Source: Coenobita brevimanus (taxonomy: Eukaryota > Arthropoda > Malacostraca > Decapoda > Coenobitidae). Taken from it: a stretch of DNA of 64,000 nucleotides. This document shows, in pieces, positions 12,034 through 23,691 of the stretch; positions within the stretch are counted from its first letter, which is position 1, and every line of letters begins with the position of its first letter. Under the pieces are notes generated by a model. That model saw nothing but the letters and a program-made list of their open reading frames with translations, searched no databases and was not told the origin of the DNA. The stretch is from NCBI GenBank assembly GCA_032717465.1, contig CM064669.1:42973853-43037852 (forward strand), read 5' to 3'. Both the position numbers and the translations under genes were made by a program.

Positions 12034-13133
12034 TAAAAACAATCGCGCCACCCTACACTCTCCACCTACACAACCTAGCTACAGGTGCTGTCATATTGTG
12101 AGATTTTGACCCGTGTGTGACTGACAACAGGGTGGCGGCTGCTTCATAGTGTCCTCTGCAAAATCCTGGAGCTGAGGCCATGACTCCACTTTGGGTTTAC
12201 GAACAGGACCCATACCCCAGACAGCCAGGGACAGGTGACAGCGGGATAGGACATGTGTAGGGCAGAGGGCAAGGAGGGAAAATGCCAAGATGAGTGGGAC
12301 ATTGCATGGAAAGGAGGAAGGAAAGTCTAATTATGTCCGGAAGAGGGAAGCGTGCAAAGGGGGAAGGTAGTAGTCGTGGTGTTAATGGAAGAGAGGGATG
12401 GGAGAAGGGAGGGAAGGTGAAATTATGTAGGACAGAAAGGATGAGAAGGTAAAATTTCCTGTGAAAGAGGTGGAGAAAAGGTAAGAACGTAGGAATACTG
12501 GTGGTTATGGAAAAGGATAAGAGGAAGGAAGAAGGAAACGGAAGTTGAAACATGTAATGAAAAGATGCAAGAATATGAAGTGCAAGAGAAAGAACGCAGC
12601 ACAGTGTATGGGAGCGAAACGTTTGTGAAAAGAGGAGCAGAGCAAGGGGTAATGTGTATGGTAGAGGCGAGAGAAGGAAGAATGGTGTGAACGTATGCAG
12701 AAGGTGGAGAGGAGGAAATATGGATGGAAGAGGGGCAGGGCGGCTGCGTGGAAGAGGAAGGGTAGAAAAAGATATTAAGATCGAGGTGGATGTATGTGAA
12801 TGGTAAATGGGAATGAAAGTAAGAATAGGTTCGGAATTGGAAGAGGATGATTAACTGCAGGTGACGGAAAACAATGGAGGTGAAAAGTATGAGGAAAAAA
12901 GAAGCATGTGTGGAAGACAGGGAGAAAACGGAGAAAGAGGTGGGGAGGAACGAAGGCAGAAAAGACGGAACGAAACTAAAGTAACTGGAAGAGAACTTGC
13001 AACATGGAGTGGAATTTCAATATACAAAAATATATTGTACGAGGGAAAGGAACGAAAGAAAGTGATTTTACGTGTAACAGTTTGGAAGACAGGATGCACG
13101 TGAAGGAACACAACGAAGGAAGGGCAGGAACGT

Positions 13134-13134
<1 letters not shown>

Positions 13135-13210
<76 letters not shown>
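13135..13210. repeat. (GT)n-(GA)n compound microsatellite
   Basis: The GT run 13135-13172 and the GA run 13175-13210 are separated by two bases. Confidence 0.98.
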
Positions 13211-13212
<2 letters not shown>

Positions 13213-13618
13213 ATACATCTCGTCGGTAAGAGAAATACAGTATACTAAACCGTGCCTGAAAGAAGGGTAAATGTGGAAGACAAGTGGAAGACTATGGACA
13301 CCAAGTGGGTGGCAGGAAGGACAAGGAAGATGGAACGTGTGTGGACAAAGGGAATTAAGGAAGAAGGAGTTTAATACTTGGTAAAAGAGTGAGAACGAAA
13401 TAATGTACATAAAATAATTTCCAAGGGAGGTCTGGAAGAGAAAATATGTGGAAGAGAGGGAAGATGTAGCGAGAGTCAAATATTGGAAGAAAACAGGTGA
13501 GGGTACGAGAAAGAGATTTGTGGAAAGGAAGCAAGAAAGATGGAGTGGAAGTGAAGGAGTGGTGGAGAAATATTGGTGGAGTGAAAAGGGTTAGGCAGAA
13601 GGAGAGAGAGAAATGTCT

Positions 13619-13868
13619 GAAGAGTGGGAGGGAGATGGTGTGGAGGTGGAAGAGTGGGAGGGAGATGGTGTGGAAATGGAAGAGTGGGAGGGAGATGGTG
13701 TGGAAATGGAATGGTGGGAGGGAGATGATGTGGAAGTGGAAGAGTGGGAGGGAGATGGTGTGGAAATGGAATGGTGGGAGGGAGATGATGTGGAAGTGGA
13801 AGAGTGGGAGGGAGATGGTGTGTGGAAGTGGAAGAGTGGGAGGGAGATGGTGTGTGGAAGTGGAAGAG
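13619..13868 (+). repeat. 30-bp minisatellite, about eight units
   Basis: Units run AGAGTGGGAGGGAGATGG followed by TGTGGAAATGGA or a close variant. The period is 30 bases for the first six units and 32 for the last two. Neighbouring units alternate between AGAGTGGG and ATGGTGGG starts, a 60-base higher-order pattern that suggests later duplication of a dimer. Because 30 is divisible by three, one frame encodes repeats such as EEWEGDGVEM, but flanking frames show no gene. Confidence 0.95.
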
Positions 13869-14144
13869 TGGGGGGAAAAGCAGGTGACTGTTGGAGAGGA
13901 AGGTGTGTGGAGAGGAGGGAGGGACATGGAGTGGAAGTGAAAGACTGGAAGGGAAATACTGGCCGAAAACACGTATGGAAGGGAAGGAGAGGAGAGGGAG
14001 ATCGAGTGAAGGTGGAAGAGTGAAGGAGAAATATTGGCTTGACTCAAAAGAGGCATAAAAGAAGAAAATGTTCAGAAAAGCGAGGGAAAGAGGGAATGGA
14101 AGAGGAGATTGAAGGATAACTGGAGAGGGTAGGATATATGTGTT

Positions 14145-14149
<5 letters not shown>

Positions 14150-14191
<42 letters not shown>
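14150..14191. repeat. (GA)n microsatellite
   Basis: Pure GA run within the purine-rich tract. Confidence 0.98.
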
Positions 14192-14193
<2 letters not shown>

Positions 14194-14529
14194 ATGAAAT
14201 TGTGGAGAAGAAATAACTGAGTCAAAATGGGTATTAAATGCACAAGACAAAGAGAAAAAGAAAGGAAAAGATGGAATGATAATGGAAGTAGCAGAATAAG
14301 ACCATGTTAGTCACGGGAAAACAAGGGTGTGAGAGAACAGATAAGAAAGTAAATGTGTGGCAAAGGGTGAGAGATGAAGGAGAAGTGAAGGAGTAGGGGA
14401 ATATCGGTGACTGTGAGAGACGAAGGTGGGGTGAGAGTGGAGGGGTGAAGATGAAATACTGAACTGAATGGCGGTACAGGAAAGGTACGAGAAAACATCA
14501 GCAGAAGAGTGGGAAAAAGTGATGGAGTG

Positions 14530-14815
14530 TGAGGGAAAGAGAGGGAAAGAAAGAGGGAGTAAGAGAGGAAGAGGATGAAGGGAAAAGAGGGAGTAAGAGA
14601 GGAAGAGGATGAAGGGAAAAGATGGAGTGGAGGAGGAAGAGGGGAAAAGAAAGACAGAGTGGAAGAGGAAGAGGGGAAAAGAAAGATGGAGTAGAAGAGA
14701 AAACGGGGAAAGAAAGATGGCGTGGCAGAAGATGGGAAAAGAAAGATGGAGTGGAAGAGGAAGTGGATAACAAAAAGATGGAGTGGAAGAGGAAGTGGGT
14801 AACAAAAACATGGAG
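14530..14815 (+). repeat. Purine minisatellite
   Basis: Two 37-base units (GGGAGTAAGAGAGGAAGAGG and tail, 14550-14623) are followed by about six units of roughly 32 bases built on AAGATGGAGTGGAAGAGG. Unit length drifts and interruptions are common. The Ser/Pro/Leu-rich minus-strand frames here are artefacts. Confidence 0.85.
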
Positions 14816-14860
14816 TGGACGTGGTGCACTGTACACACAAGCCTTGGTTTACTGCCCCGT

Positions 14861-15290
14861 TTACTTTCCATTCATAGATCATATTCTCGCTGGCTTAAGG
14901 AAGCTTCATAACACCGCTTACTCAGCTATTCATTTTGTCGAATACCTCTTAATACCATCTAGTAATTGATGCTGCAGATGCAAACTATGCTGACACTAAA
15001 ACGATGTACTTAAGACAACAATAGAGGCGTAATAAGCAACTCGTCACTGAAGAAATCTTCTTAAGTGTCCTGTGTGCACGAGAACACGGCTCCTAATACG
15101 ACTTCTGGCATTACCTCATATTTACTCTTTTTCTTTAACCTTATCATTTCAGGGTCAAGGTTGGGTATTTCATTCTCGCTGCCTCCACAGGATTTTAATC
15201 ACTTGGGAAGCTGTAAGTAGTTGCCACTTGGAATCCCGTGACGTCTTTTTGTACTTCCTTCTTCGTAATTCCGCTGTTTTATTAAACTTA
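14861..15290. other. No recognised feature
   Basis: Ordinary-composition sequence between the purine tract and the G-rich minisatellite. No gene or repeat recognised. Confidence 0.45.
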
Positions 15291-15294
15291 GGAA

Positions 15295-16505
15295 AGGCGG
15301 TGGTGAGATGTAGTGTGGTGGTAGTGATGAGGAAATGTAGTGTGGTGGTGGTGATGGTGGTGGTGGGAAGGTGTAGTGTGGTGGTGGAGGTGGTGGGAAG
15401 GCGTAGTATGGTGGTGGGAAGGTGTTGTGTGGCGGTGGTGTGTAGTGTGGTGGTTGTGGTGGGGAGGGTGTAATGTGGTTGTGGTGGGGAGGGTGTAATG
15501 TGGTTGTGGTGGGGAGGGTAAAGTGTGGTTTCTGTGGTGGGGAGAGTGTAGTGTGGTGGTGGGGTGTAATGTGGTGGTGGGGAGGGTGTAGTGTGGTAGT
15601 GGTGGGAAGGTGTTGTGTGGTGGTGGTGGGGAGGGTGTAGTGTGGTGGTGGTGGGAGGGTGTAGTGTGGTGGTGGTGGGGAGGGTGTAGTGTGGTGGTGG
15701 TGGGGAGGGTGTAGTGTGGTGGTGGTGGGGAGGGTGTTGTGTGGTGGTGGTGAGGAGGGTGTAGTGTGGTGGTGGTGGGGAGGGTGTAGTGTGGTGGTGG
15801 TGGGGAGGGTGTAGTGTGGTGAGGGTGGGGAGGGTGTAGTGTGGTGGTGGTGGGGAGGGTGTAGTGTGGTGAGGGTGGGGAGAGTGTAGTGTGGTGAGGG
15901 TGGGGAGAGTGTCGTGGGGTGGTGGTGGGGAGAGTGTCGTGGGGTGGTGGTGGGGAGGTTGTCGTGGGGTGAAGGTTGGGAGGGTATAGAGTGGTGGAGG
16001 TTAGGATGTTGTAGTGTGGTGTGGGTAGGGAGGGTGTTGTGTGGTGGTAGTGGTGAGGGTGTTGTCGGGTGGTGGTAGGAAGGGTGTTGTGGCGGGGTAG
16101 TGGGGAGGGTGTAGTGTGGTGGGGGTGGGGAGGGTGTAGTGTGGTGGGGGTGGGGAGATGTAGTGTGGTGTAGTGGTGGGGAGGGTGTGGTGTAGTGGTG
16201 GTTGGATGTAGTGTGGTGTGGGTGGGGAGGGTGTAGTCTCGTAGGGGTGGGAAGGGCGTAATGTGGAGGGGGTGGGAAGGGCGTAATGTGGGTGGGGTGG
16301 GGAGGGTGTAGTGTGGTGGGGGAGGGGAGGGTATAGTGTGGTGGGGGAAGGGAGGATGTAGTGTTGTGGGGGTGGGGAGGATGTAGTGTTGTGGGGGTGG
16401 AGAGGATGTAGTGTTGTGGGGGTGGGGAGGATGTAGTGTGGACAGGGTTCGGAGGGTGTTGTGGGGTGGACGTGGGGAGTAGATACTGTAGTGGTGGGAG
16501 TGGGT
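15295..16505 (+). repeat. G-rich 25-bp minisatellite (copy 1)
   Basis: About forty units of the form GGTGTAGTGTGGTGGTGG followed by TGGGGAG, with many units lengthened or shortened by triplets. The minus-strand unit holds no TAA, TAG or TGA in any phase, which explains the 470-codon Pro/His/Thr-rich frame at 15199-16611. The right-hand third is more diverged than the centre (15590-15840), as expected if the centre was homogenised most recently. Confidence 0.97.
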
Positions 16506-16846
16506 AGTGTGGCAGAGTGTAGGGTAAAGTGTGGTGTTGTGGTGTTGGCAACAGCTGTGCGTTAGGCTTCATCGTTCTATTAGTTTTATGGTGGTATGCA
16601 CGGAATGCCACTTTATATATTATGCCAATAACTATATTCTAGATAATACTGGTATTTGCTGCTCTAATATTACCTAAAGTAGGATTGAACTATACAGTAA
16701 AACTAATAAATCAATAATTAAATGAATAAATAAACTTAATAAAAGTATGTACACTTCAACAGCATTCCGCCTATTTTGCTTAAACACTACGATTTCTTTT
16801 AGCTGACTACTACCTAACACACACTGGACGGAAAACTGTATAGATG

Positions 16847-16848
<2 letters not shown>

Positions 16849-16900
<52 letters not shown>
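16849..16900. repeat. (CT)n microsatellite
   Basis: Pure CT run. A shorter CT run occupies the same place in duplication copy 2 (48827-48860). Confidence 0.99.
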
Positions 16901-16903
<3 letters not shown>

Positions 16904-17574
16904 CTAGATCATAATACTTCTTTCTCATTAAGGATGAAGTGTGCTTGGTATTATAATCACCCTTTCTTTGCCTCTCATCGTTTTACACCTGTTCTATTAG
17001 TCTCCTATATTTTTCTCAATCTTCATTCAAGCTCTCATAATTCTTTTTGCGTTTATCGACCGCTTCAATATGATCTTTTAAAATTTCATTTTTCTTGCTA
17101 GAGTCGACTTTATGTGACTAAGAAATTTTTCGAAATGAAAGAGTTAGATATTCCTTTTATTAACTCTATTACCAAACGTCTGCTCTGACCTTAAATTATA
17201 TCGTCCCTAAGTAGAATTAATAAAAATTAAGTCATCGTTGCGACTTAAGGAGAGGAACACTAATTACTTTTTTCTCTCAGATTTTAATCATTTCCCTTTT
17301 CTCCCTCTGTCTCATTACTTGTTAATCAGTATTTTTTTCTATTAATATGTATAACATTTTCCACTTAATCTTTTTACCATATAGTGTTTCTGGTAGGTGC
17401 CGACCATCATCTACTCACATGATCTATTGCTGCCGCTTCTTCCTTCCATTTTTTCATTCCATCTCTGTGTCTGCCCGCCTCTCTTCCTGCTTCACCTTTT
17501 CCTTCCAGGCACTTTCTTATTTTTACAACGCTAGGAGGTAACCATTTAACCAAACTGCAAGATGGAGTGGAGGG

Positions 17575-17793
17575 TACTATGGTGCCCCTCCTAACTGGGG
17601 ACAGACGCAAATGCGGCGTCCATCCAGGAATCAAACCTCCACACTTTTTCCTGTGTCTGTAGCGAAGCGCAGTCATCCATAACAGAACATCGGTTTACTG
17701 CACGGGGATGGCCCAGGAGGGGGGGGGGGGTTGCTTGCCTGTGGTTGATGGGTCAGCTCGGGTCTGATATTGGGGCTGATCAACAAAAACTGT
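17575..17793 (+). mobile_element. SINE-1, copy 1 (tRNA-like)
   Basis: A short repeat of about 215 bases also present at 20115-20310 (reverse) and 23480-23691. Shared blocks are ACGCAAATGCGGCRTCCRTC, the following AGGAAYCAAA, ACAGAAYATCGGTTYACTGCA and CTTGCCTG near the 3' end. The 5' part has a tRNA-like layout with a weak A-box (best in copy 3) and a B-box-like ATCAAACC. An 11-G run interrupts this copy at about 17720. There is no A-rich tail. A tRNA-derived SINE is the likely identity. Confidence 0.7.
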
Positions 17794-17929
17794 AAAGCAC
17801 TGCAATCGAATGGCAGGTTATCCGTCTTGCCAGAATTTCCAACACACCCCAAGTTTACACAGTCCGTTGCTACCTTGTTTACTCTTACACAGAGGGGCCT
17901 CAGTCTGATACTCTCCCTAACACCTCGCC

Positions 17930-18600
17930 TCACATCACCACGCTCGCTCCTCTCCCTTAACCTCTTCCTTTCCATCCTATGTACTTCTTTCTATCACTAT
18001 TTCTTTCCTCCTGTTTCTTCTCCACCTCTTCTTTCTTCTCTGTTTAAATTTTCCTAGTCTTCCTCCTCCCCTTCCCCATTTTTCTCCTCTTCGACTTCTT
18101 TTTCTGTTTTTTCTCATCTTCATTTCCATATTAAATTATCCCCTCCCCTCTCCTCCTCTCTCATTTTTTTCTTCTTTTCACATTTGCATTGTAATGTCTT
18201 CGGTGTAATTATTTTGTGTCTTCCGCCTCTTCCTCCCTCAATCTTAACTAACCTAACGTGACCTAGCTTCTCTTTTGGGAGTATTGTGCTTCCTTCCATC
18301 TCTTCCAATTGTCAACCCTTTCCTCTTTTCCTCGCAGCTTGTTATTCTATTTCACCTTCTTGTTCCTGTACACCATTTATCACTCCTTCCCCTCGCCCCG
18401 TTCCTCTCTTCCTCTTCCTCCCCTCTTCTCCCCATTCTCCATTAATCTCTACTTTTTTTCATCTGGTTGTGTTCCTACTGTCTCTTCTGAACGCATACCC
18501 GTTTTACTCTCCCCCAGGCTGCTTGTCATTCCCGTTCTTCCTCTTGCAATTTTCTTTATGCACAGGTTACTACGGCTCAAGCTGTTTCTGATTTATTTCT
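17930..18600 (+). repeat. Pyrimidine-rich tract
   Basis: About 670 bases dominated by CTTC, TCCTC and TTCTCC words on the plus strand, without a fixed unit. Plus-strand frames at 18286-18623 are Ser/Pro/Phe-rich products of composition. Confidence 0.65.
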
Positions 18601-19375
18601 CATTTGTTAAAAATCACCGATAGTTCTCTTCTGTGCTTTTCAATTCACGGTTTCTTGTCTCTCATTTTCTGCTGCATCATCATCTGATGAAACTGAATTC
18701 ATATATCTTGATTTTTCCAGTTTAGAGATTTCTTGTGTTCTTTGTTATTTTGCATATCATAGGCTCACCGGTCGTATGGTGAAAAGGGTAGGAGGGAGAT
18801 TACATAGATATCCTGCGTAAACCTCATACCCTCTTCACTGTGTTTAATGTTAAACGTAACTTATTAGGACAGCTTATGTAAAAACAGCCTCTGGACCCTG
18901 GCACCAGCAGCAGTATTTAATGACTTTGCGAACGTGTATACAAGATTATTTCTACTTTTACACTCACACGGATACCAAACATTTCACAGTCCAATCAAAG
19001 TAATTATTCAAGTGAGGAAATAAGGAAAACAAAATTATCTGTGAGGACAGTTAACTGTTTCTGAAGCCTTGTTCATCCAGTAAATTGGTTTGGATGTTTT
19101 ACATATAAACGACCCCACAACACACAACCCTTCATGTCCTGGCTGGGTTAACCCTGCCGCAGCTCCATCACACAAATGGTTATGGCCAACGAGGCAGGGA
19201 GGCAGGGGTGGGGGTGGCCAGGTGGTGTGAGAAACTCGGAAGCACACTGGCAAACGAGGAGTTCGCTAAGAGAGAGATGTTACACAGGTCAGTAAAACTG
19301 GTTGACGCACATGATACCGACCCACACGCTGGAAGCTACAGCTGACTGATATGCAAAATGATAACAGATTTGCCG
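18601..19375. other. No recognised feature
   Basis: No gene, RNA or named repeat seen. Confidence 0.45.
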
Positions 19376-19378
19376 GGG

Positions 19379-19500
19379 ATTCATAACAGCTCAACATCAA
19401 TTAAGTGACACTAAATACAGGCTATGTCCCGGTTTTACCGACATTCATAACAGCTCAACATCAATCATGCGACACTAAACCCAAGCTATGTCCCGAGGTC
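19379..19500 (+). repeat. 64-bp tandem duplication
   Basis: Two adjacent units start at 19379 and 19443 with ATTCATAACAGCTCAACATC and end in GCTATGTCCCG. They differ by several substitutions. Confidence 0.9.
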
Positions 19501-20110
19501 AGGTGTCATGCACATTAACGGTTCCATGTGCATGAACGCTGACAATATAACTCAGCGTATTACCTGAACGCCAGCAACCTATCAGCTGCTGAGTGACCCT
19601 GGCACATATATATACAATAACAAATAGACAGAAAATGCCAGATCCAAAAGTGATACGGAACCGTATAATTGTCGACATTTACTTTAACATAAACACAGAA
19701 ATCAGGGGACCCGTAAGTGATAAAGAGTTGTATTATACTCGGCTTAGGAGGCTTTGTGGCACCTCTTCCTTAGAGATGTAAGGGGATATTATGACATCCG
19801 AGATCGCCAAACCCAAACCACAATCATCCATTTTGGGGACATTACTAATGTGAAACATGATGGTGTTAACCACTTCACTCCCACAATGTATTTTATATGC
19901 TGTTGTTACTCTCAATAGTTTGGGCGAGTCGAACTAGAGGTATTTGATAGCCTGCATTATCTATCTTATTACTAGATGTCTTAGCCAAGTTCATTACAAT
20001 CGCCTGGTGGTAGAAGGAGTAAAATATGAACACACGTCATTGGCCTGAAAGTAATGAACATTAAGTATGACGTTCTGCCTCACTGCTGACGGCGTTGTGG
20101 TTAACAGAAG
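19501..20110. other. No recognised feature
   Basis: No gene or repeat recognised. Frames of about 60 codons at 19593 (+) and 19733 (-) have no family resemblance. Confidence 0.45.
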
Positions 20111-20114
20111 GAGA

Positions 20115-20310
20115 GGTCTAAGAATAACTCCGCTCTGTTTGGCTGAGTAGACCTATCAACCGCAAACAAACAATCACCCCTCCAAGGTCATCCCCGTGCA
20201 GTGAACCTATGTCCCCTTGAAGTGGACAGCGACTCGCAACAGCAAAGCGTAGGGAACTGAGTGGAGCTTTGGTTCCTAGATGGACGCCGCATTTGCGTTC
20301 CTCCACCCAA
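20115..20310 (-). mobile_element. SINE-1, copy 2
   Basis: Reverse-complement copy of the element at 17575-17793 and 23480-23691. On the minus strand it reads CGCAAATGCGGCGTCCATCT, AGGAACCAAAGCTCCACTCA, then GGTTCACTGCACGGGGATG. Its A-box portion is missing or highly diverged, so this copy is probably truncated at its 5' end. Confidence 0.7.
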
Positions 20311-20353
20311 TTAATTAATGTACGAGAGTAGACTCCGCATCACCCTGTTATTG

Positions 20354-20440
20354 AGGTGTATGGTTACCACCCAGCGTTGTAAATGGTTTTGTGGGTTACA
20401 GGATAACCTACAATTAGGCCTGTCACTCAGTGTGGTCATT
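20354..20440 (+). repeat. Dispersed repeat Y, copy 1
   Basis: About 85 bases sharing TATGGTTACCACCCAGCGTT, GTAAATGGTTTT, a TTACAGGA block and GTCACTCAGTGT with copies at 37621-37700 and 57251-57334. All three are on the plus strand. It is too short to classify and may be a conserved domain of a larger SINE. Confidence 0.75.
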
Positions 20441-20499
20441 TATGGAAGACGTAGGCAGCACAATATTCAGTGAGTGGATGATTTTTTTAAAATGCAAGG

Positions 20500-22079
20500 A
20501 AGAAAGAACCAAAGGCCAGAAGTCCGCAAGTTAGTTCCCTCCAAGAAATTAGAAAAACAAAACAACTGAGTCAAATTCAAGATCCGTTAATTTTCAGATC
20601 CCTGGACACACTGCGTTTAAAGACTGGAAATCATAAGCAGCAGAAATACAGACAGACGAAGACAGTTCCAGAGTTGACCTGTTGCATACACGTAGGACTG
20701 GAAATTAAGGTTAACTCCTGCATTAAAGGATTGGACGGAAAAGGGGTGAGAGTCTGCTTCTAGATGGGTGCTATGCGCCCACTGTAGTGGTGGAGGGATG
20801 CAAGTAGACAGTTCAGAAGAGCAGTGACCAATGAAGTCGCAATAAAAACGAGATAAAGATGCAACAGTACAGTGAAAAGAGACACTGGGAGCCAGTAAGA
20901 CGAGGAGAGTTAATAAGACAAAAAGTCTTTGGCTCCACCTTGTTGAGCTGTTTGTGGGGAGCCTCCCTAAACATGAACTGTACTCTACACAGGTGCGAAT
21001 TAAACCCTTTATAAAGTCAACTATTGTGCAGGGGTAAAGATGGCATGGAGTCGACTTAGCACACCTAATCTCTTAGATGCTGATTTTACAAGAAAGGTAA
21101 TATCTTTCCGAGACAAATCCAAGAGAATGAAACTCCACGAATGTTCAAAGATGATGCAGGATTGGGTCTGATTTTGTCAAAAAGCGGATGATATGCCCGC
21201 AGTAGATTTTGACAGGCAGAAAGATGTAAGAACTGAGTTTCTGATCGATTAAAATAAGTTTACTTTTACCCATATCAGAGATATGAACCAAATCAAATTT
21301 TAAGTGTGCCAGAGCCTCATGCTTCTTGAAGCAGCTGCTGACATGGATGCTGTTAAAAGCGAATGTAAAAGTGAAGGGTGGAGCCATGAGCGCATGAGTT
21401 GATACAGGTAAATGTACAGCTTAGGTTTTTTATGAACAGATGGAAGAGAGTTCGTGATTGGACAGAGCCCTCAGGAACACCAGTACTGACAGCTCTAGGA
21501 GAAGAACGGTGGCCGTCTACAACAGCAGCTACAGAACGACCAAAAATGAAGCTAGAGATGAAGGCATAGATAGATGGATAGAAACCGTAAGAGGGCAGTT
21601 TTATGTCAGACTCGATCGAAAGCCTTTGATATGTCAAATGCAATGACAAAGCTTTCGCCACAGTCTCGAAAGAAGGATGACCAGGAGTCCCAAAGGAAAG
21701 TGAGAAGATCGCCAGTGGAGCATCCCAGGCAAAACCCTTAAAGGCAACTGGACGGAAGCCTCTGATCGGAAAGGTTCTTTAAAAATATTTTGTAAAGTAG
21801 AGATTCATACCCTTTTGAAATACAGGATGTTAAATCAATTGGGCGATAGTTTGAGGGCTGGAAATGATCATCCTCCTTTGGAGCAGACTGAATGAGAGCA
21901 AATTCCCAGCAAGAAGGATTGGCACATGTCGCCAGACAAAGGCGAAAGACTTTACTCAGGGAGAAGCACAGTTCTTTAGGACAACCGGAGGGCCCCATCA
22001 GGCCCTTATGCCATGTTAGTACGAAGAAGGCAAGTGAGGGAAGAAAGTAAATTAATGAAGATATTTTTATGTTAGCCAT
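20500..22079 (-). mobile_element. Jockey-like LINE, 5'-truncated and decayed
   Basis: The minus strand carries RT fingers (22079-21738), motif A (about 21640), palm motif B and a ruined motif C (21661-21353), then the thumb and C-terminal domain with many stops. Recognisable C-terminal pieces are FLHLSACQNL (about 21220) and NKVEPKTFCLINSPRLTGS (about 20930). The order and wording match the jockey-type elements common in crustaceans. The 5' half (gag-like ORF and endonuclease) is absent. The 3' boundary near 20465-20500 is not sharp. Confidence 0.88.
21353..22079 (-). pseudogene. Jockey-like reverse transcriptase, dead
   Basis: Frames 22079-21738 and 21661-21353 carry KVFRLCLATCANPSCWEFA, NYRPIDLTSCISK, motif A as AFDISKAFDRV (third frame, about 21625-21660), LPSYGFYPSIYAFISSF, AAVVDGHRSSP and motif B as STGVPEGSVQSRTLF. 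Where the catalytic YADD box should stand, the frame reads SCAHGSTLHF, so both aspartates are lost. At least two frameshifts separate the pieces. It is not functional. Confidence 0.88.
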
Positions 22080-22610
22080 GAGGAAGTCGAAAGGCCATTG
22101 TGACTGTAATTACAATATGTTCTAACTATGACAACCACTGTGGAATATTTCGGCAAACCTGTAAAGCCAAGACTGAGGTATCCTTCGACATACTTAATTT
22201 TACTATAGACAACAATTAAGACTGGCGCTAATATAAATACTGGAAGAACTACCGTTACAGTAAGTTCAAGATAAATTCTGCAAATTCTCTAAGAGTGTAA
22301 TATAAACCCAGTCAGAAGGGATGTGATGAATTACGTGAAGCAAACAAGCAAGCTTTCAATAAGATAACAAGGTACTGACTGGATATAATAAGTAACGGTA
22401 TTTACATACGCAGAGCCCCAGATATTGCACAACTACTTACCTGAAACAATGGAAACCATATTATATTACACTGCAATATCTGCGTACACAGGAATTATAT
22501 AAGGAACTGATATTTAATTAGCCCATAACAAATTAGCTTTGTGTAAATAACGGTAACGCTAATTCCACACATCGTAACGCCACTCTATATGACCTAACAC
22601 TCTGCAACTA
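22080..22610. other. No recognised feature
   Basis: AT-rich sequence upstream of the jockey-like truncation point. No gene or repeat recognised. Confidence 0.45.
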
Positions 22611-22613
22611 AAT

Positions 22614-22871
22614 TATCAATGGCCATCTATAAATAAAGCAATAACTAAGATGGTAGTTATTAATTATAGCGGAGAGCAGAACAGTGATCACCGGTAATTT
22701 TATCAATGGCCATCTATAAATAAAACAATAACTAAGATTGTAAGTATGAATTATAGCGGAGAGCAGAACGGTGACCACTGGCAGTATCATCAATGACCAT
22801 CTATAAATAAAGCAATAACTAAGATGGCAGTTATGAATTATAGCGGCGAGCACAACGGTGACCACTGGCAG
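22614..22871 (+). repeat. Three-unit tandem repeat of about 87 bp
   Basis: Units start at 22614, 22701 and 22785 with TATCAATGGCCATCTATAAA or a variant and contain AATTATAGCGGAGAGCAGAA and GTGACCACTGGCAG. The short minus-strand frame (LSYCFIYRWPL repeats) runs through because 87 is divisible by three; it has no other support. Confidence 0.95.
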
Positions 22872-23091
22872 TATCACACATATGGTGCAGGGCCCGCCAA
22901 TGGCACTGCCTCATGGTGGCCGTGTCATAAACTTAGTCATCAACATATACCGTATGGAATAAGAGGAATTTTAACAGTTTTGCCTGTATAAATGACACAC
23001 CCAACCACTGCAGACAGTGTAACAACGTGGCTGGGGTGGGTGAGGGTGAGGTGTGTGCAGTCACAGAGAACACTGCTACAAACGCCATCGC

Positions 23092-23092
23092 A

Positions 23093-23137
<45 letters not shown>

Positions 23138-23164
23138 ACACATGGAGAGAGAGAGAGAGAGAGA
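23092..23164. repeat. (CT)n and (GA)n microsatellite pair
   Basis: A CT run (23092-23137, one GT interruption) and a GA run (23145-23164) are separated by CACACATGGA. Together they could form an imperfect hairpin. Confidence 0.97.
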
Positions 23165-23479
23165 CCCAAGTATCAGTAAACAACAAAGCTGCCAATCAAG
23201 TGCCACCACCGTCTTCCATTACAAGAAATCCATGCAAAATTTATGGTCACCGGAGCCATAACCAATTACACATCGACCCAAGAAAAACAGGGGATTGGGG
23301 GAATATTCTTTTATCTCGATCAATGAATTTGTCTGTTTGCTTTTTTTCATCAGTTCCTTTGTCATAAAGCTCACCAGAGCCTAATATAAACCAGTACTTG
23401 AAGAACAGCATTGTAACTTTCTACATATGAATCTACCTATCTGCCTTTCTACCAACATATCTACCTAACTGCTTCCTAT

Positions 23480-23691
23480 CGGGCGCCCCTGTTAACTGAG
23501 TGGTTAGACGCAAATGCGGCATCCGTCCAGGAACCAAAGCTCCATAATCTTCCCCACCTCTCTGTAGTGAAGTGTTCTCTGCCGCAACAGAATATCGGTT
23601 CACTGCATGGAACAGCCCTGCAGGGTGACTGCTTGCCTGCAGTAGATGGATCTGTTGAACCAGACAGACCGAGGTTAATCAACAACAACAT
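23480..23691 (+). mobile_element. SINE-1, copy 3
   Basis: The best-preserved copy. It starts with GGGCGCCCCTGTTAACTGAG, where CTGAGTGGTTAGA resembles a tRNA D-arm and A-box. It continues with ACGCAAATGCGGCATCCGTC, AGGAACCAAAGCTCC and GGTTCACTGCATGG, and ends near TTAATCAACAACAACA. The A-to-B-box arrangement supports origin from a tRNA promoter, which RNA polymerase III would transcribe. I see no clear target duplication. Confidence 0.75.

Larger units (their letters stand above)
15295..17470 (+). repeat. Segmental duplication, copy 1
   Basis: This matches 43820-49814 in the same order and orientation. Shared parts are the G-rich minisatellite, then 16505-16740 (for example GCGTTAGGCTTCATCGTTC and TTTTATGGTGGTATGCACGG), then (CT)n at 16849-16900, then 16916-17080 (TTTCTCATTAAGGATGAAG), then 17100-17340 (ATGAGTTAGATATTC-like) and the GCGACCATCATC-like end near 17400. 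The matching parts are clearly diverged by substitutions. Copy 2 has three extra insertions, so copy 1 approximates the uninterrupted arrangement. I see no gene inside it. Confidence 0.9.

Noticed and set aside
13355..14882. Several 110-255 codon minus-strand frames
   Set aside because: Low-complexity translation of pyrimidine-strand DNA and minisatellites, with no domain and many overlapping alternatives.
15199..16611. 470-codon minus-strand open frame, Pro/His/Thr-rich; a related frame starts in the other duplication copy (48344)
   Set aside because: It is the minus strand of the 25-bp minisatellite, whose unit has no stop codon in any phase. The unit length is not a multiple of three, so no peptide repeat is preserved, and there is no domain or start context.
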